From: Cognatundibacterium squillarum
GTDB taxonomy: Bacteria > Pseudomonadota > Gammaproteobacteria > Burkholderiales > Burkholderiaceae_D
NCBI RefSeq assembly: GCF_014652435.1
Contig: NZ_BMYU01000001.1
Coordinates: 744,001-808,000 of the forward strand
Reading direction: 5' to 3'
DNA: 64,000 nucleotides
Under the pieces are notes generated by a model. The model saw only the letters and a list, made by a program, of their open reading frames with translations, was not told the DNA's origin and made no database searches. Positions 17,342 through 26,179 of this stretch are shown here, piece after piece. Each line of letters starts with the position of its first letter. Positions within the stretch are counted from its first letter, which is position 1. A program made the translations under genes and the position numbers.

Positions 17342-19048
17342 ATGTACCGATATGACCAGCACGATCATCTGATCATTCAACAGCGTATCGCGCAATACCG
17401 CGATCAGGTCAGACGCCGTCTTGCCAATGAACTGACCGAAGAAGAATTTTTGCCACTGCGTTTGCAGAATGGTTTGTACCATCAGCGTCACGCCTACATG
17501 CTGCGTATCGCCGTTCCTTACGGCATGTTATCCAGCACCCAGCTGCGTAAATTCGCGTTCATTGCACGCCGTTATGATCGTGGTTTCGGTCACTTCACCA
17601 CCCGTCAGAATATTCAGTTCAACTGGATTAATCTCGAAGATACGCCGGAAATTCTGGAAGAATTAGCCAAAGTCGAAATGCACGCGATTCAGACTTCCGG
17701 TAACTGTATGCGTAACATCACATCGGATGAATTTGCTGGCGTTGCGGCGGACGAAATCATCGATCCGCGCCCGTATGCGGAGATTTTGCGTCAATGGACA
17801 ACTTTCCATCCGGAATTCGCTTATTTGCCACGTAAATTCAAGATCGCAATCAATGGTGCAGAACAAGACCGCGCAGCGATTGCGATGCATGATATCGGCC
17901 TGACTGTCGTGCATAACGACGCTGGCGAAGTCGGTTTCCGTGTGATGGTTGGCGGTGGTCTCGGCCGTACGCCGATACTGGGCAGCATCATTCGTGATTT
18001 CCTGCCGTGGCAACACGTGATGACCTATCTGGAATCCATCCTGCGTGTTTACAACCTGCACGGTCGTCGCGACAACAAATATAAAGCGCGCATTAAGATT
18101 TTAGTTAAAGCAATTGGTATCGAAGAATTTGCACGCCAGGTCGAAGCAGAATGGCTCAATAATAAAGATGGCCCGGGTACGCTGACCGAAGCAGAGCTGA
18201 AACGTGTTGCTGCATACTTCACGGCACCGGCGTACGAAGCTTTACCAGCCAGTGATGCCGCTTATGAAGAAGCACTGCAAACGAACAAAGCCTTTGCTAA
18301 CTGGGTACGCCGCAATGTGAAACCGCATAAAGTCAGCGGCTATGCCAGCGTGGTGTTATCGCTGAAAAAAGCCGGTGTACCTCCTGGTGATGCAACTGCA
18401 GATCAGATGGATTTTGTGGCGGATCTGGCAGACCGTTTCAGTTTCTCTGAACTGCGCGTGACGCATGAGCAGAATCTGGTGCTGGCCGATGTACGTATCA
18501 GTGATCTGCTGCAAGTCTGGCAGGAAGCCAAAGCACACGGACTGGCAACACCGAATATCGGTTTGCTGACCGATATGATTTGCTGCCCAGGCGGTGATTT
18601 CTGCTCGCTGGCGAATGCGAAATCGATTCCGATTGCGCTGGATATCACGGAGCGCTTCCAGGATCTCGATTACCTGTACGACATCGGTGATCTGGAACTG
18701 AATATGTCCGGCTGTATTAATGCCTGCGGTCACCATCATATTGGCCACATCGGTATTCTGGGCGTGGATAAAGACGGCAGCGAGTTTTATCAGGTTTCCA
18801 TCGGCGGTGCGCAAGGTAACAATGCTTCGATCGGCAAAATCATCGGCCCGTCTTTCTCTGCAGGTCAGATGCCGGAAGTGATAGAGCGCATCGTTCAGGT
18901 GTATCTGAAAAACCGTCTTGATGCAGAACGTTTTATCGATACCGCTTTACGTATTGGCGTCACCCCGTTTAAAGATTTTGTTTATGCCACACCAATCTCC
19001 ACCGTCTTACATACCGGTGAAGATGCGGGTACTGCAGTCAGTTACTGA
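17342..19048 (+). CDS. cysI: Sulfite reductase, siroheme/[4Fe-4S] hemoprotein
   Basis: Reduces sulfite to sulfide with six electrons. The 568-aa protein has the duplicated ferredoxin-like/siroheme architecture of the nitrite and sulfite reductase family. The four cluster cysteines are C415 and C421 (CCPGGDFC) and C458 and C462 (SGCINACGHHH). An N-terminal siroheme-binding region includes RQNIQFNWINLEDTPEI and the arginine-rich TSGNCMRNITSDEFAGVA. There is no cysJ flavoprotein in the cluster, as is usual in this bacterial group, so electrons come from elsewhere. The next gene, DUF934, starts nine bases after its stop. Although nitrite reductases share the fold, the cys context makes sulfite the likely substrate. 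Confidence 0.93.
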   Translation: MYRYDQHDHLIIQQRIAQYRDQVRRRLANELTEEEFLPLRLQNGLYHQRHAYMLRIAVPYGMLSSTQLRKFAFIARRYDRGFGHFTTRQNIQFNWINLEDTPEILEELAKVEMHAIQTSGNCMRNITSDEFAGVAADEIIDPRPYAEILRQWTTFHPEFAYLPRKFKIAINGAEQDRAAIAMHDIGLTVVHNDAGEVGFRVMVGGGLGRTPILGSIIRDFLPWQHVMTYLESILRVYNLHGRRDNKYKARIKILVKAIGIEEFARQVEAEWLNNKDGPGTLTEAELKRVAAYFTAPAYEALPASDAAYEEALQTNKAFANWVRRNVKPHKVSGYASVVLSLKKAGVPPGDATADQMDFVADLADRFSFSELRVTHEQNLVLADVRISDLLQVWQEAKAHGLATPNIGLLTDMICCPGGDFCSLANAKSIPIALDITERFQDLDYLYDIGDLELNMSGCINACGHHHIGHIGILGVDKDGSEFYQVSIGGAQGNNASIGKIIGPSFSAGQMPEVIERIVQVYLKNRLDAERFIDTALRIGVTPFKDFVYATPISTVLHTGEDAGTAVSY

Positions 19049-19056
19049 AAGGAAGC

Positions 19057-19593
19057 ATGATGCGTGAAATTATTAAAGACCGTGCCATCGTTCAGGATGA
19101 CTGGAGTGTACTGCGCCTGAATGAAGGCGAAACACCGGAAGCAGTCAGCGTACCGGCTGGCAAAGTGATTGTGCCGCTGGCAGTCTGGCAGGTGCAGCGC
19201 CCTGCCCTGCTGCAACGTTTGCAGGCCAGTCAGGAAATCGCCGTCTGGCTGGCACCGGATCAGCCGGCCGAACTGATTGCAGATGACGCCGCACTGTTCC
19301 CGCTGATCGCCATTGATTTTCCGAAGTTCAATGACGGGCGCGGCTATTCCGCAGCCTATCTGCTGCGCAGCCGTTACCGTTACAGCGGTGAACTGCGTGC
19401 GATAGGTGATGTACTGCGCGATCAGTTGTTCTACATGCAGCGCGTGGGTTTCAATGCATTTGCAACCCGTGCTGACCGCAACATTCAGGATGCTCTGAAA
19501 GGTCTGACAGACTTTTCAGAAGTCTATCAAGCATCTGTGGATCAGCCACTGCCATTGTTCCGCCGCACGGAACGTCAGGCGGAGAGCGCATGA
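19057..19593 (+). CDS. DUF934 protein of the sulfite reduction operon
   Basis: A 178-aa cytoplasmic protein of the DUF934 family, which is almost always encoded beside a sulfite reductase hemoprotein in Alpha- and Betaproteobacteria and is believed to assist it. The conserved stretch is GRGYSAAYLLRSRYRY followed by LRAIGDVLRDQLFYMQRVGF. No cysteine cluster or cofactor motif is visible, so a direct redox role is not indicated by sequence. The start is one of two adjacent ATGs after GGAAG. The cysH ATG overlaps its stop codon by four bases (ATGA), suggesting coupled translation. Confidence 0.88.
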   Translation: MMREIIKDRAIVQDDWSVLRLNEGETPEAVSVPAGKVIVPLAVWQVQRPALLQRLQASQEIAVWLAPDQPAELIADDAALFPLIAIDFPKFNDGRGYSAAYLLRSRYRYSGELRAIGDVLRDQLFYMQRVGFNAFATRADRNIQDALKGLTDFSEVYQASVDQPLPLFRRTERQAESA

Positions 19594-20303
19594 GCACGCT
19601 GAATGAGAAAGTCGCGCATACCAGCGCCTTGCTGCAGAAAATTGCGGATACTTATCAACCTGCCGCACTGGCCTCCAGTCTGGCAGCGGAAGATATGGTG
19701 CTGACCGATCTGATTTTGCGTAACAAGCTGAATATCAGTATTTTTACTTTGCAGACAGGTCGTCTGCATGCAGAAACACTGGCAGTTGCAGACCGTGTCC
19801 GCGAGCACTACGGCTACGAAATCACGATGATGCACCCTGACCCGGCAGCCGTTGAGCAGTACGTCAGCAATCATGGTTTAAATGCATTTTATGACAGCGT
19901 GGATTTACGTAAGTCCTGCTGCCATATACGTAAAGTTGAACCGCTGAACCGCGCACTGGAAGGCAAACAAGCCTGGATTACCGGACAGCGCCGTGCTCAG
20001 GCTGCCACCCGTACCGAACTGGCAGAGCAGGAAGACGATACGGCGCGTGGCATGCAAAAGTTCAATCCGCTGGCGGACTGGACTGAGCAGGATGTGTGGG
20101 ACTATCTGCGCCAGCATGAAGTCCCTTACAATGCTTTGCATGACCGTGGTTACCCGTCGATTGGCTGCGAACCCTGCACCCGTGCGATACAGCCCGGCGA
20201 AGATGTGCGCGCCGGACGCTGGTGGTGGGAAAATCCGGAATCGAAAGAATGCGGCCTCCATCTCGTGGATGGCAAACTGGTCCGTATCAAACAAGCGGGT
20301 TAA
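19590..20303 (+). CDS. cysH: Adenylyl-sulfate (APS) reductase, [4Fe-4S] type
   Basis: Reduces activated sulfate to sulfite. The 237-aa protein contains the cluster-binding cysteines C110 and C111 (RKSCCHIRK) and C193 and C196 (GCEPCTR), and the catalytic C221 (KECGLH). That four-cysteine set marks APS reductases; the PAPS-specific enteric enzymes lack it. This fits the absence of an APS kinase (cysC) in the cluster. The SLAAEDMVLTD segment near residue 30 is the nucleotide-binding loop of the family. Electrons are supplied by thioredoxin. It overlaps DUF934 by four bases and is followed by cysD after 35 bases. Confidence 0.94.
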   Translation: MSTLNEKVAHTSALLQKIADTYQPAALASSLAAEDMVLTDLILRNKLNISIFTLQTGRLHAETLAVADRVREHYGYEITMMHPDPAAVEQYVSNHGLNAFYDSVDLRKSCCHIRKVEPLNRALEGKQAWITGQRRAQAATRTELAEQEDDTARGMQKFNPLADWTEQDVWDYLRQHEVPYNALHDRGYPSIGCEPCTRAIQPGEDVRAGRWWWENPESKECGLHLVDGKLVRIKQAG

Positions 20304-20338
20304 CACCCTTTTCACAATAAGTGAACACATACTGAATT

Positions 20339-21274
20339 ATGAATACTGTCGCTGATCAATCCGTACTTGACGCCGCCAGCAACCGTCACCTCGACTGGCT
20401 GGAATCTGAAGCGATCCACATCATGCGTGAAGTGGCTGCGGAATGCACCCGCCCTGCACTGCTGTTTTCGGGTGGTAAAGATTCCATCGTATTGCTGCGC
20501 CTCGCTGAAAAAGCATTCCGTCCCGGCAAATTCCCGTTCCCATTGGTACACATTGATACCGGTCACAACTTCCCGGAAGTGATCGCTTTCCGCGATAAGC
20601 GTGTGGCGGAACTGGGCGAACAACTGATCATCGGTTCCGTGGAAGATTCGATCAAACGCGGCACTGTGCGTTTGCGCAATCCTGCCACCGATTCACGCAA
20701 TGCGGCGCAAGCGGTGACCCTGCTGGAAACCATTGCAGCGCATCAGTTCGATGCCTGTATCGGCGGTGCGCGTCGCGATGAAGAAAAAGCCCGTGCCAAA
20801 GAGCGTATTTTTTCATTCCGTGATGACTTCGGTCAGTGGAATCCGAAGGCTCAGCGTCCTGAACTGTGGTCGCTGTATAACACCCGCGTACATGCCGGTG
20901 AAAACATGCGCGTATTCCCGATTTCCAACTGGACTGAGCTGGATGTCTGGCAATACATCGCCCGTGAAAAACTGGAATTGCCTTCCATCTATTTCGCCCA
21001 CGAACGTGAAGTGATTCCGCGCAATGGCTTGTTAGTGCCGCTGACAGATCTGACACCGCCACGCGAAGGCGAAACCGTGCAGAAACAAGTCGTACGTTTC
21101 CGCACTGTTGGCGATATCTCCTGCACCTGCCCGGTATCTTCTGATGCAGCGACGGTAGACGCGATCATTCGCGAAACCGCCATCACCCAGATTACCGAAC
21201 GCGGCGCAACCCGTATGGATGATCAGACTTCTGAAGCATCCATGGAAAAACGTAAGAAAGAAGGATATTTCTGA
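20339..21274 (+). CDS. cysD: Sulfate adenylyltransferase small subunit
   Basis: Catalytic subunit of the heterodimeric ATP sulfurylase that makes APS from sulfate and ATP. The 311-aa protein carries the PP-loop LFSGGKDSIVLLRLA, followed by VHIDTGHNFPEV and the arginine-rich GGARRDEEKARAKERIFSFR loop typical of CysD. It ends MEKRKKEGYF, the normal family C-terminus. Its last base is the first base of the cysN ATG (TGATG-type overlap), so the two subunits should be made in equal amounts. Confidence 0.97.
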   Translation: MNTVADQSVLDAASNRHLDWLESEAIHIMREVAAECTRPALLFSGGKDSIVLLRLAEKAFRPGKFPFPLVHIDTGHNFPEVIAFRDKRVAELGEQLIIGSVEDSIKRGTVRLRNPATDSRNAAQAVTLLETIAAHQFDACIGGARRDEEKARAKERIFSFRDDFGQWNPKAQRPELWSLYNTRVHAGENMRVFPISNWTELDVWQYIAREKLELPSIYFAHEREVIPRNGLLVPLTDLTPPREGETVQKQVVRFRTVGDISCTCPVSSDAATVDAIIRETAITQITERGATRMDDQTSEASMEKRKKEGYF

Positions 21275-22590
21275 TGACCAGCACTAACACTACAGCTATT
21301 TCCGAACGTGGTTTGCTGCGTTTTATCACTGCGGGTTCGGTGGATGACGGCAAGAGTACGCTGATCGGCCGTTTACTGTTCGACAGCAAAGGGATTTTTG
21401 CGGATCAGCTGGATGCGATTTCCCGTGCAAAAAACAAACGTACCGTTGGTGACACCATCGATTTGTCTCTGCTGACCGATGGTCTGGAAGCCGAGCGCGA
21501 GCAAGGTATCACTATCGACGTCGCTTACCGTTATTTTGCAACGCCGAAACGTAAATTCATCATCGCCGATACACCGGGCCACGAGCAGTACACCCGTAAT
21601 ATGGTGACAGGCGCATCGACCGCCGACGCGGTCATCATCCTGATCGACGTATCCAAAGTGAAGCTGAATGACGATGGCAGCGTGGATTTGCTGACTCAGA
21701 CCAAGCGCCACTCCACCATCGCCCGTCTGCTGCAAATTGAACACGTGATCGTTGCAGTCAACAAAATGGATCTGGTGAATTACGACCAGACCGTGTATCA
21801 GCGTATCGTTGATGCTTACAGCGCATTCGCAGCACAACTCGGCCTGAAAGATATTCATGCGGTGCCGATGTCGGCACTGGCTGGCGACAACGTGGTGACT
21901 GCGGGCGACAATATGCCGTGGTATCAGGGCCCGACACTGATTGACCTGCTGGAATCCTTGTCCGTATACGATGCCTGCCACGATGAACCTTTCCGTTTCC
22001 CGGTGCAGCTGGTAGCGCGTCACAATGGACATGAAGCGAATGACTTCCGTGGCTACATGGGTCGTATCGAAGCCGGCAGTGTGCGTCGCGGTCAGAAAGT
22101 ATTGTTGCAACCGGGTGGTCAGGAAGCCACTGTCAAAGACATTCTGACCTTTGACGGTTCTTTAGAATCGGCAAATGTGGGCCAGTCTGTTACCATTCTG
22201 CTCAATGAATACCTCGACATTTCGCGCGGCGATATGCTGACGGAGGCAGAACGTCCTGCCACGCTCAGCAAAAATCTGAAAGCCGATCTGTGCTGGTTAT
22301 CAGAAGATGCACTGGATGTGCGCCGCAAATACTGGCTGAAACACACAACCCGCCAGGTTGCAGCCCGCGTGACCGGTATCGAATCGCTGCTGGATATCAA
22401 CACCCAGCAACGCCGCGAAGCGGATACGCTGCGCCTGAACGATATCGCGACCGTCAGCGTCACAGTGCAGCAGGCAATTGCAACTGATGCCTACGCAGAT
22501 CTGCGCTCTACCGGTGCCTTTATCCTGATTGATGAGGTGACACATCAGACCGTGGCTGCAGGCATGATACGTCCCGGAGACTCAGATTGA
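21274..22590 (+). CDS. cysN: Sulfate adenylyltransferase GTPase subunit
   Basis: GTPase partner of CysD that drives APS formation. The 438-aa protein begins with an EF-Tu-like G domain: P-loop GSVDDGKSTLIGRL, switch II DTPGHEQYTRNM and the NKMDLV base-specificity motif. Two beta-barrel domains follow. There is no C-terminal APS kinase domain as in CysNC fusions, which agrees with the APS-reductase type of CysH. The stop codon overlaps the start of cobA. Confidence 0.97.
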   Translation: MTSTNTTAISERGLLRFITAGSVDDGKSTLIGRLLFDSKGIFADQLDAISRAKNKRTVGDTIDLSLLTDGLEAEREQGITIDVAYRYFATPKRKFIIADTPGHEQYTRNMVTGASTADAVIILIDVSKVKLNDDGSVDLLTQTKRHSTIARLLQIEHVIVAVNKMDLVNYDQTVYQRIVDAYSAFAAQLGLKDIHAVPMSALAGDNVVTAGDNMPWYQGPTLIDLLESLSVYDACHDEPFRFPVQLVARHNGHEANDFRGYMGRIEAGSVRRGQKVLLQPGGQEATVKDILTFDGSLESANVGQSVTILLNEYLDISRGDMLTEAERPATLSKNLKADLCWLSEDALDVRRKYWLKHTTRQVAARVTGIESLLDINTQQRREADTLRLNDIATVSVTVQQAIATDAYADLRSTGAFILIDEVTHQTVAAGMIRPGDSD

Positions 22591-23315
22591 ATCAAACCCA
22601 CAGCACCGGCAAAGTTTATCTCGTCGGTGCCGGTCCCGGCGCTGCTGACCTGATTACGGTACGCGGCGCCAGACTACTGCAACAGGCTGACATCGTGTTA
22701 TACGATGCACTGGTCACCCCGGACATGCTGGCGTTGTGTGCGCAGGCGGAACAGATTTCCGTCGGCAAACGCAGCGGTCAGCGTTCTGCGGCACAAAGTC
22801 ATATCAATACCCTGCTGGTCGAATCTGCGCAACGCGCAGCGGTTGTCGTGCGTCTGAAAGGCGGCGATCCTATGCTGTTCGGGCGTGCTGATGAAGAACT
22901 GAATGCGCTGGAAGCTGCCGGCATCGAATATGAAATTGTGCCCGGCATCACCACCGCACTGGCTGCCGCCGCCAGCACCCGCCAGCCGCTGACCAAACGC
23001 GGTATTGCACGCAGTGTTGCGCTGTTTACCTCCAGCACCGCGCCGGATGAAGCCGAAGAAACCCGTATTCCCGATTGCGATACGCTGGTGCAGTACATGG
23101 GTGGCCGTGAAGCCATGCTGACGGCAGAGCGTATGCTGAGCCGTGGCTGGTCGCCGGATTTACCGGTGATGCTGGTGGAAAACTGCAGTCGCAGCGATGA
23201 AGTCATTCGTCGGGTCACTTTGCAGCAACTGGCGCAGGAACCGGTTTCTGCCACCGGTCCGGTGCTGGTGATGATGGGTGAAGCGATGCGCCAGCGGATC
23301 AACGCTGGTCACTGA
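22587..23315 (+). CDS. cobA: Uroporphyrinogen-III C-methyltransferase (siroheme synthesis)
   Basis: Methylates uroporphyrinogen III twice using SAM to give precorrin-2, the siroheme precursor needed by CysI. The 242-aa protein has the SUMT signature VYLVGAGPGAADLITVRGA and the second motif VVRLKGGDPMLFGRADEE, and lacks the CysG oxidase/chelatase domain. The start appears to be TTG at 22587, overlapping the cysN stop as TTGA. No ATG or GTG lies between it and the conserved N-terminus, and GGAG sits 7-8 bases upstream. The dehydrogenation and iron-insertion steps must be done by other proteins; CbiX at 26.2 kb is a candidate chelatase. Confidence 0.93.
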   Translation: MNQTHSTGKVYLVGAGPGAADLITVRGARLLQQADIVLYDALVTPDMLALCAQAEQISVGKRSGQRSAAQSHINTLLVESAQRAAVVVRLKGGDPMLFGRADEELNALEAAGIEYEIVPGITTALAAAASTRQPLTKRGIARSVALFTSSTAPDEAEETRIPDCDTLVQYMGGREAMLTAERMLSRGWSPDLPVMLVENCSRSDEVIRRVTLQQLAQEPVSATGPVLVMMGEAMRQRINAGH

Positions 23316-23340
23316 AATCAGCGCAGGACCAAGGAAAATC

Positions 23341-23368
23341 GCCCCGCTAGTCGGGGCATTTTGCTTTT
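23341..23368 (+). terminator. Probable terminator of the cys operon
   Basis: Stem GCCCCG / CGGGGC with a five-base loop, followed by an interrupted T tract (ATTTTGCTTTT), 25 bases after cobA. Confidence 0.7.
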
Positions 23369-23426
23369 CAGGGCTATCAGACAACATCTGGCGGAAGGGG
23401 AAATTCAGAGCAAATATTGTTCGGCA

Positions 23427-23536
23427 TTGTGCAGAACTCCGCATTCCGGCTAAAAACCACCTGCCCGCTCAGCCAGGGCTTCTGCCGACGTCCGCCAAAA
23501 CAGGCACTTTTTCTGTGCTGAACACCGCATTTGGCA
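23427..23536 (-). repeat. Dispersed intergenic repeat, copy 3 (inverted orientation, long-gap subtype)
   Basis: On the minus strand it runs from aaatgcggtgttcagcacag through an expanded gap, then gacgtcggcagaag and ctggctgagcgggcagg, to the distal end gaatgcggagttctgcacaa. Both ends are well preserved here, showing clearly that the ends are imperfect direct repeats of each other. It lies between the convergent genes cobA and the LytTR regulator. Confidence 0.85.
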
Positions 23537-23583
23537 CAAAAAACGGCTTTTCCGCTGACTGCAGCGCCCCGCCAGCACTGAGA

Positions 23584-24330
23584 CTACATCACCTGATCCC
23601 GCAACTGGCGCGATACTTCGCGATTCGCCGTCAGCACCGCGCCGTCATCCATGTGCATTTGCAACTGTGACTGTTCATCGGTTTTCATGGCTTGCACAAA
23701 GTCCAGATTCACCATCACTGAGCGGTGGATACGGATAAAGCGCGACGGGTCCAGCCTTTGTTCCAGCTCACTGATACCGAGGCGTATCAGGTAAGTTTTG
23801 CCGCCGGTCACCAGCGCCGTGTATTTGGCATCGGCTTTCAGATAACTGATCTGTCTGGTCTGCACCGGAATAATCTGGCCGCGCTCACGCACCAGTATGC
23901 GTTCCAGTGGCACTTGCGGCGCCTGACTGGCCTGCACCGCTGCCTCGGTGAAGTCATTCGTCAGTCTGCGCGGTGCTTCTAACACACGCTGTATTGCCGC
24001 GTCGAAGCGTTCGCGGGTGAAGGGTTTCAGCAAATAATCGATTGCATTCAGTTCATAGGCGGTGAGTGCGTACTGATCATACGCTGTCGTCAGCACCACC
24101 ACAGGGCGATGCTGAATCTGGCGCAAGACCTCCAGTCCGGTCAGTTCCGGCATCTGGATGTCCAGCAACACCAGATCCGGTTTCAGCGCGTCTATCATTT
24201 GTTTCGCCTGCAAACCGTTTTCTGCTTCACCGCATAACTGCAGTTCCGGACGCGAAGCGACAGCATCGCGCAGGGTCTCACGCGCCAGCGGTTCATCTTC
24301 AGCGATCAGTACACTCAGCGTTTTTTCCAT
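23584..24330 (-). CDS. LytTR-family response regulator
   Basis: A 248-aa DNA-binding response regulator. Receiver domain (about residues 3-118): acidic pair in IAEDEPLARE, phospho-acceptor D57 in LVLLDIQMPE, and the conserved T and K positions (LTTAYD and LLKPF). The C-terminal LytTR domain (about 145-245) shows the family core ISYLKADAKYTALVTGGKTY and FIRIHRSVMVNLDFV. ATG 24330 is preferred because GGAG lies five bases upstream; a GTG codon immediately precedes it. The sensor gene sits 33 bases upstream in the same direction. The pair resembles LytS/LytT or AlgZ/AlgR. Target genes are unknown. Confidence 0.92.
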   Translation of the reverse strand: MEKTLSVLIAEDEPLARETLRDAVASRPELQLCGEAENGLQAKQMIDALKPDLVLLDIQMPELTGLEVLRQIQHRPVVVLTTAYDQYALTAYELNAIDYLLKPFTRERFDAAIQRVLEAPRRLTNDFTEAAVQASQAPQVPLERILVRERGQIIPVQTRQISYLKADAKYTALVTGGKTYLIRLGISELEQRLDPSRFIRIHRSVMVNLDFVQAMKTDEQSQLQMHMDDGAVLTANREVSRQLRDQVM

Positions 24331-24363
24331 CACTACTCCACAAATTGTTTCAGACTGCCGCCT

Positions 24364-25419
24364 TTACGATGATGCTGTTTCCAGCGGCACAGAAAACGCG
24401 ACACTCATACCCGCACCGGGTGCTGTGCTGACGGTCCATGCCGCTGCATCTCCGAATTCCAGCGCAAGACGACGCTGTATCGTCCGCATTCCCATACCGG
24501 CAGCCTGCGCAATCTGCTGCGGATCACAACCGGGGCCGTTATCCCGCACTTCCACCCGTAAACACTGCGCCGATGCATCCGGATAGCAGCGTATCGTCAG
24601 CAAACCGGGCTGGCTGCGCGGGTTGAAAGCGTGGCGAATACTGTTCTCCACCAGTGGCTGGATGATCAGCGCCGGCAAACTGACGCCGGTACAGCTGTCA
24701 TCCACATCCCATTCCACTTGCAGACGAGCGCCGAGTCGCAAGCCTTCCAGCGCCAGATAATCACGCACAAACTGCAATTCTTCTTCCAGCGTTACGCGGT
24801 CATGGCCGCTTTTTTCCGTGTCGAGGATATAGCGCAGCATATCGGAAAAGCGGAATAAAGCCGATTCCGCCGCCTGCTGATCCTTACGCACCAGTGCAAT
24901 AATCGAATGCAGGGTATTAAACAGAAAATGCGGATTCAGCTTATTACGTAAAGCATTCAACTCGGTACTGATCAGCAGCCGGCGGGTTTGCTCCAGTGCC
25001 AGATCCTGCTGCACGCGCTGACGATGAATACGAATTCCGTGAAACACCAGCGCATGGGTCAGATACATCATTCCGTTGTACAAGGTTGGCCAGAATGAAA
25101 ACAGTCTGGCAGACGGATCCGCCTCCGATGCTCCCAATCGCCATAGCACAAGATAAAAAAGTCCCGGAATATATGCGTAACTGATGGCACCGACGACATG
25201 AACAGCGACCATCGTCTGTACCTGCCAACGCTGCTTTTGCATATAAGCGGAAAGCGGCCAGATCAGCGCCAGTAAAAACGGTGCCGGCAACATCAACAGC
25301 ATATTTCTGAGGAAACTGACGGATGCAATCGACACTTGCTCCTCTGTGATCAGTGCAAAACTGACGGTGAACGCATACAAGGTCCACACCAGGGCATACG
25401 CACCCCAAAATTTTTTCAT
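24364..25419 (-). CDS. LytS/AlgZ-type membrane sensor histidine kinase
   Basis: A 351-aa sensor. The N-terminal 130 residues contain about four membrane segments with very short loops, so no obvious external ligand domain. The His_kinase domain begins at about residue 145, with the phospho-accepting H164 in the diagnostic NPHFLFNTLHSI. A HATPase module follows, with N box LVENSIRHAFNP and G boxes VRDNGPGCDP and GMGMRTIQRRL. It pairs with the LytTR regulator downstream. The start ATG is preceded on the minus strand by AAGGAAGCA. Confidence 0.92.
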   Translation of the reverse strand: MKKFWGAYALVWTLYAFTVSFALITEEQVSIASVSFLRNMLLMLPAPFLLALIWPLSAYMQKQRWQVQTMVAVHVVGAISYAYIPGLFYLVLWRLGASEADPSARLFSFWPTLYNGMMYLTHALVFHGIRIHRQRVQQDLALEQTRRLLISTELNALRNKLNPHFLFNTLHSIIALVRKDQQAAESALFRFSDMLRYILDTEKSGHDRVTLEEELQFVRDYLALEGLRLGARLQVEWDVDDSCTGVSLPALIIQPLVENSIRHAFNPRSQPGLLTIRCYPDASAQCLRVEVRDNGPGCDPQQIAQAAGMGMRTIQRRLALEFGDAAAWTVSTAPGAGMSVAFSVPLETASS

Positions 25420-25617
25420 TGCTGCTTCCTTTTTATCGCGGCTCCTGACATCGCATCTTACCCAGCGAAACAGGGTTTATCAGCAGAAATGACACGAACT
25501 GCAAGCTGAATGGAATGAATCGCCGGACGCCCAGTCGAATCAGCGATAGTTTCCCTATGGATAACGCAAAGAATCCGGCACACGACTACAATGAATTCTT
25601 GCTTCCAAGGAGACCAC

Positions 25618-26133
25618 ATGAAAAAGACTCTGATGACTACGCTGCTGGCGCTGTACACATTTTCTGCAAGTGCCGCTGACCTCGTCGTGAATGTGCAGCT
25701 TGCCGGCGAAAAAGGGCCTACCGGTGAAGCCGGCAGCATTACCATCTCCGAATCCCGCTATGGCCTGGTTTTCACACCGAATCTGAAGGGCTTAACACCG
25801 GGTCTGCATGGCTTTCATCTGCATCAGAATGCCAGCTGCGCCCCCGTAGAAAAAGACGGCAAAGTCATTCCTGCCGGCGGTGCTGGCGGTCATTTTGATC
25901 CGGCTGGCAGTAATAAACACGGCACGCCATGGGGTGAAGGTCATCTTGGCGATTTACCCCCCTTGTTTGCAGACGCGTCCGGCAATGCAACGCAGCCTGT
26001 ACTCGCACCGCGCCTGAAAATGAGCGACCTGAAGGGTTTGTCGCTGATGGTACACGCCGGAGCAGATAATCATGCTGATCATCCTGCACCGCTGGGCGGC
26101 GGCGGAGCACGCATGGCTTGTGGCGTACTCTGA
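25618..26133 (+). CDS. sodC: Periplasmic Cu,Zn superoxide dismutase
   Basis: Dismutates superoxide in the periplasm. The 171-aa precursor begins with a 19-residue signal peptide (MKKTLMTTLLALYTFSASA). Metal-binding segments are complete: HGFHLHQNASC (two copper histidines and the disulfide cysteine), GGHFDPAGSNKHG (bridging and zinc histidines), HLGDLP (zinc side) and LMVHAGADNHADH, with the second disulfide cysteine in ARMACGVL. ATG 25618 follows AAGGAG; an upstream ATG at 25591 adds nine residues that would disrupt the signal peptide. Confidence 0.96.
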   Translation: MKKTLMTTLLALYTFSASAADLVVNVQLAGEKGPTGEAGSITISESRYGLVFTPNLKGLTPGLHGFHLHQNASCAPVEKDGKVIPAGGAGGHFDPAGSNKHGTPWGEGHLGDLPPLFADASGNATQPVLAPRLKMSDLKGLSLMVHAGADNHADHPAPLGGGGARMACGVL

Positions 26134-26140
26134 AATAAAA

Positions 26141-26166
26141 AAGCCCGCAAAACCGCGGGCTTTTTT
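26141..26166. terminator. Bidirectional terminator between sodC and cbiX
   Basis: Stem AAGCCCGC / GCGGGCTT with A-run before and T-run after, in the 46-base gap between convergent genes. Confidence 0.92.
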
Positions 26167-26179
26167 GCATTAGAACCTG

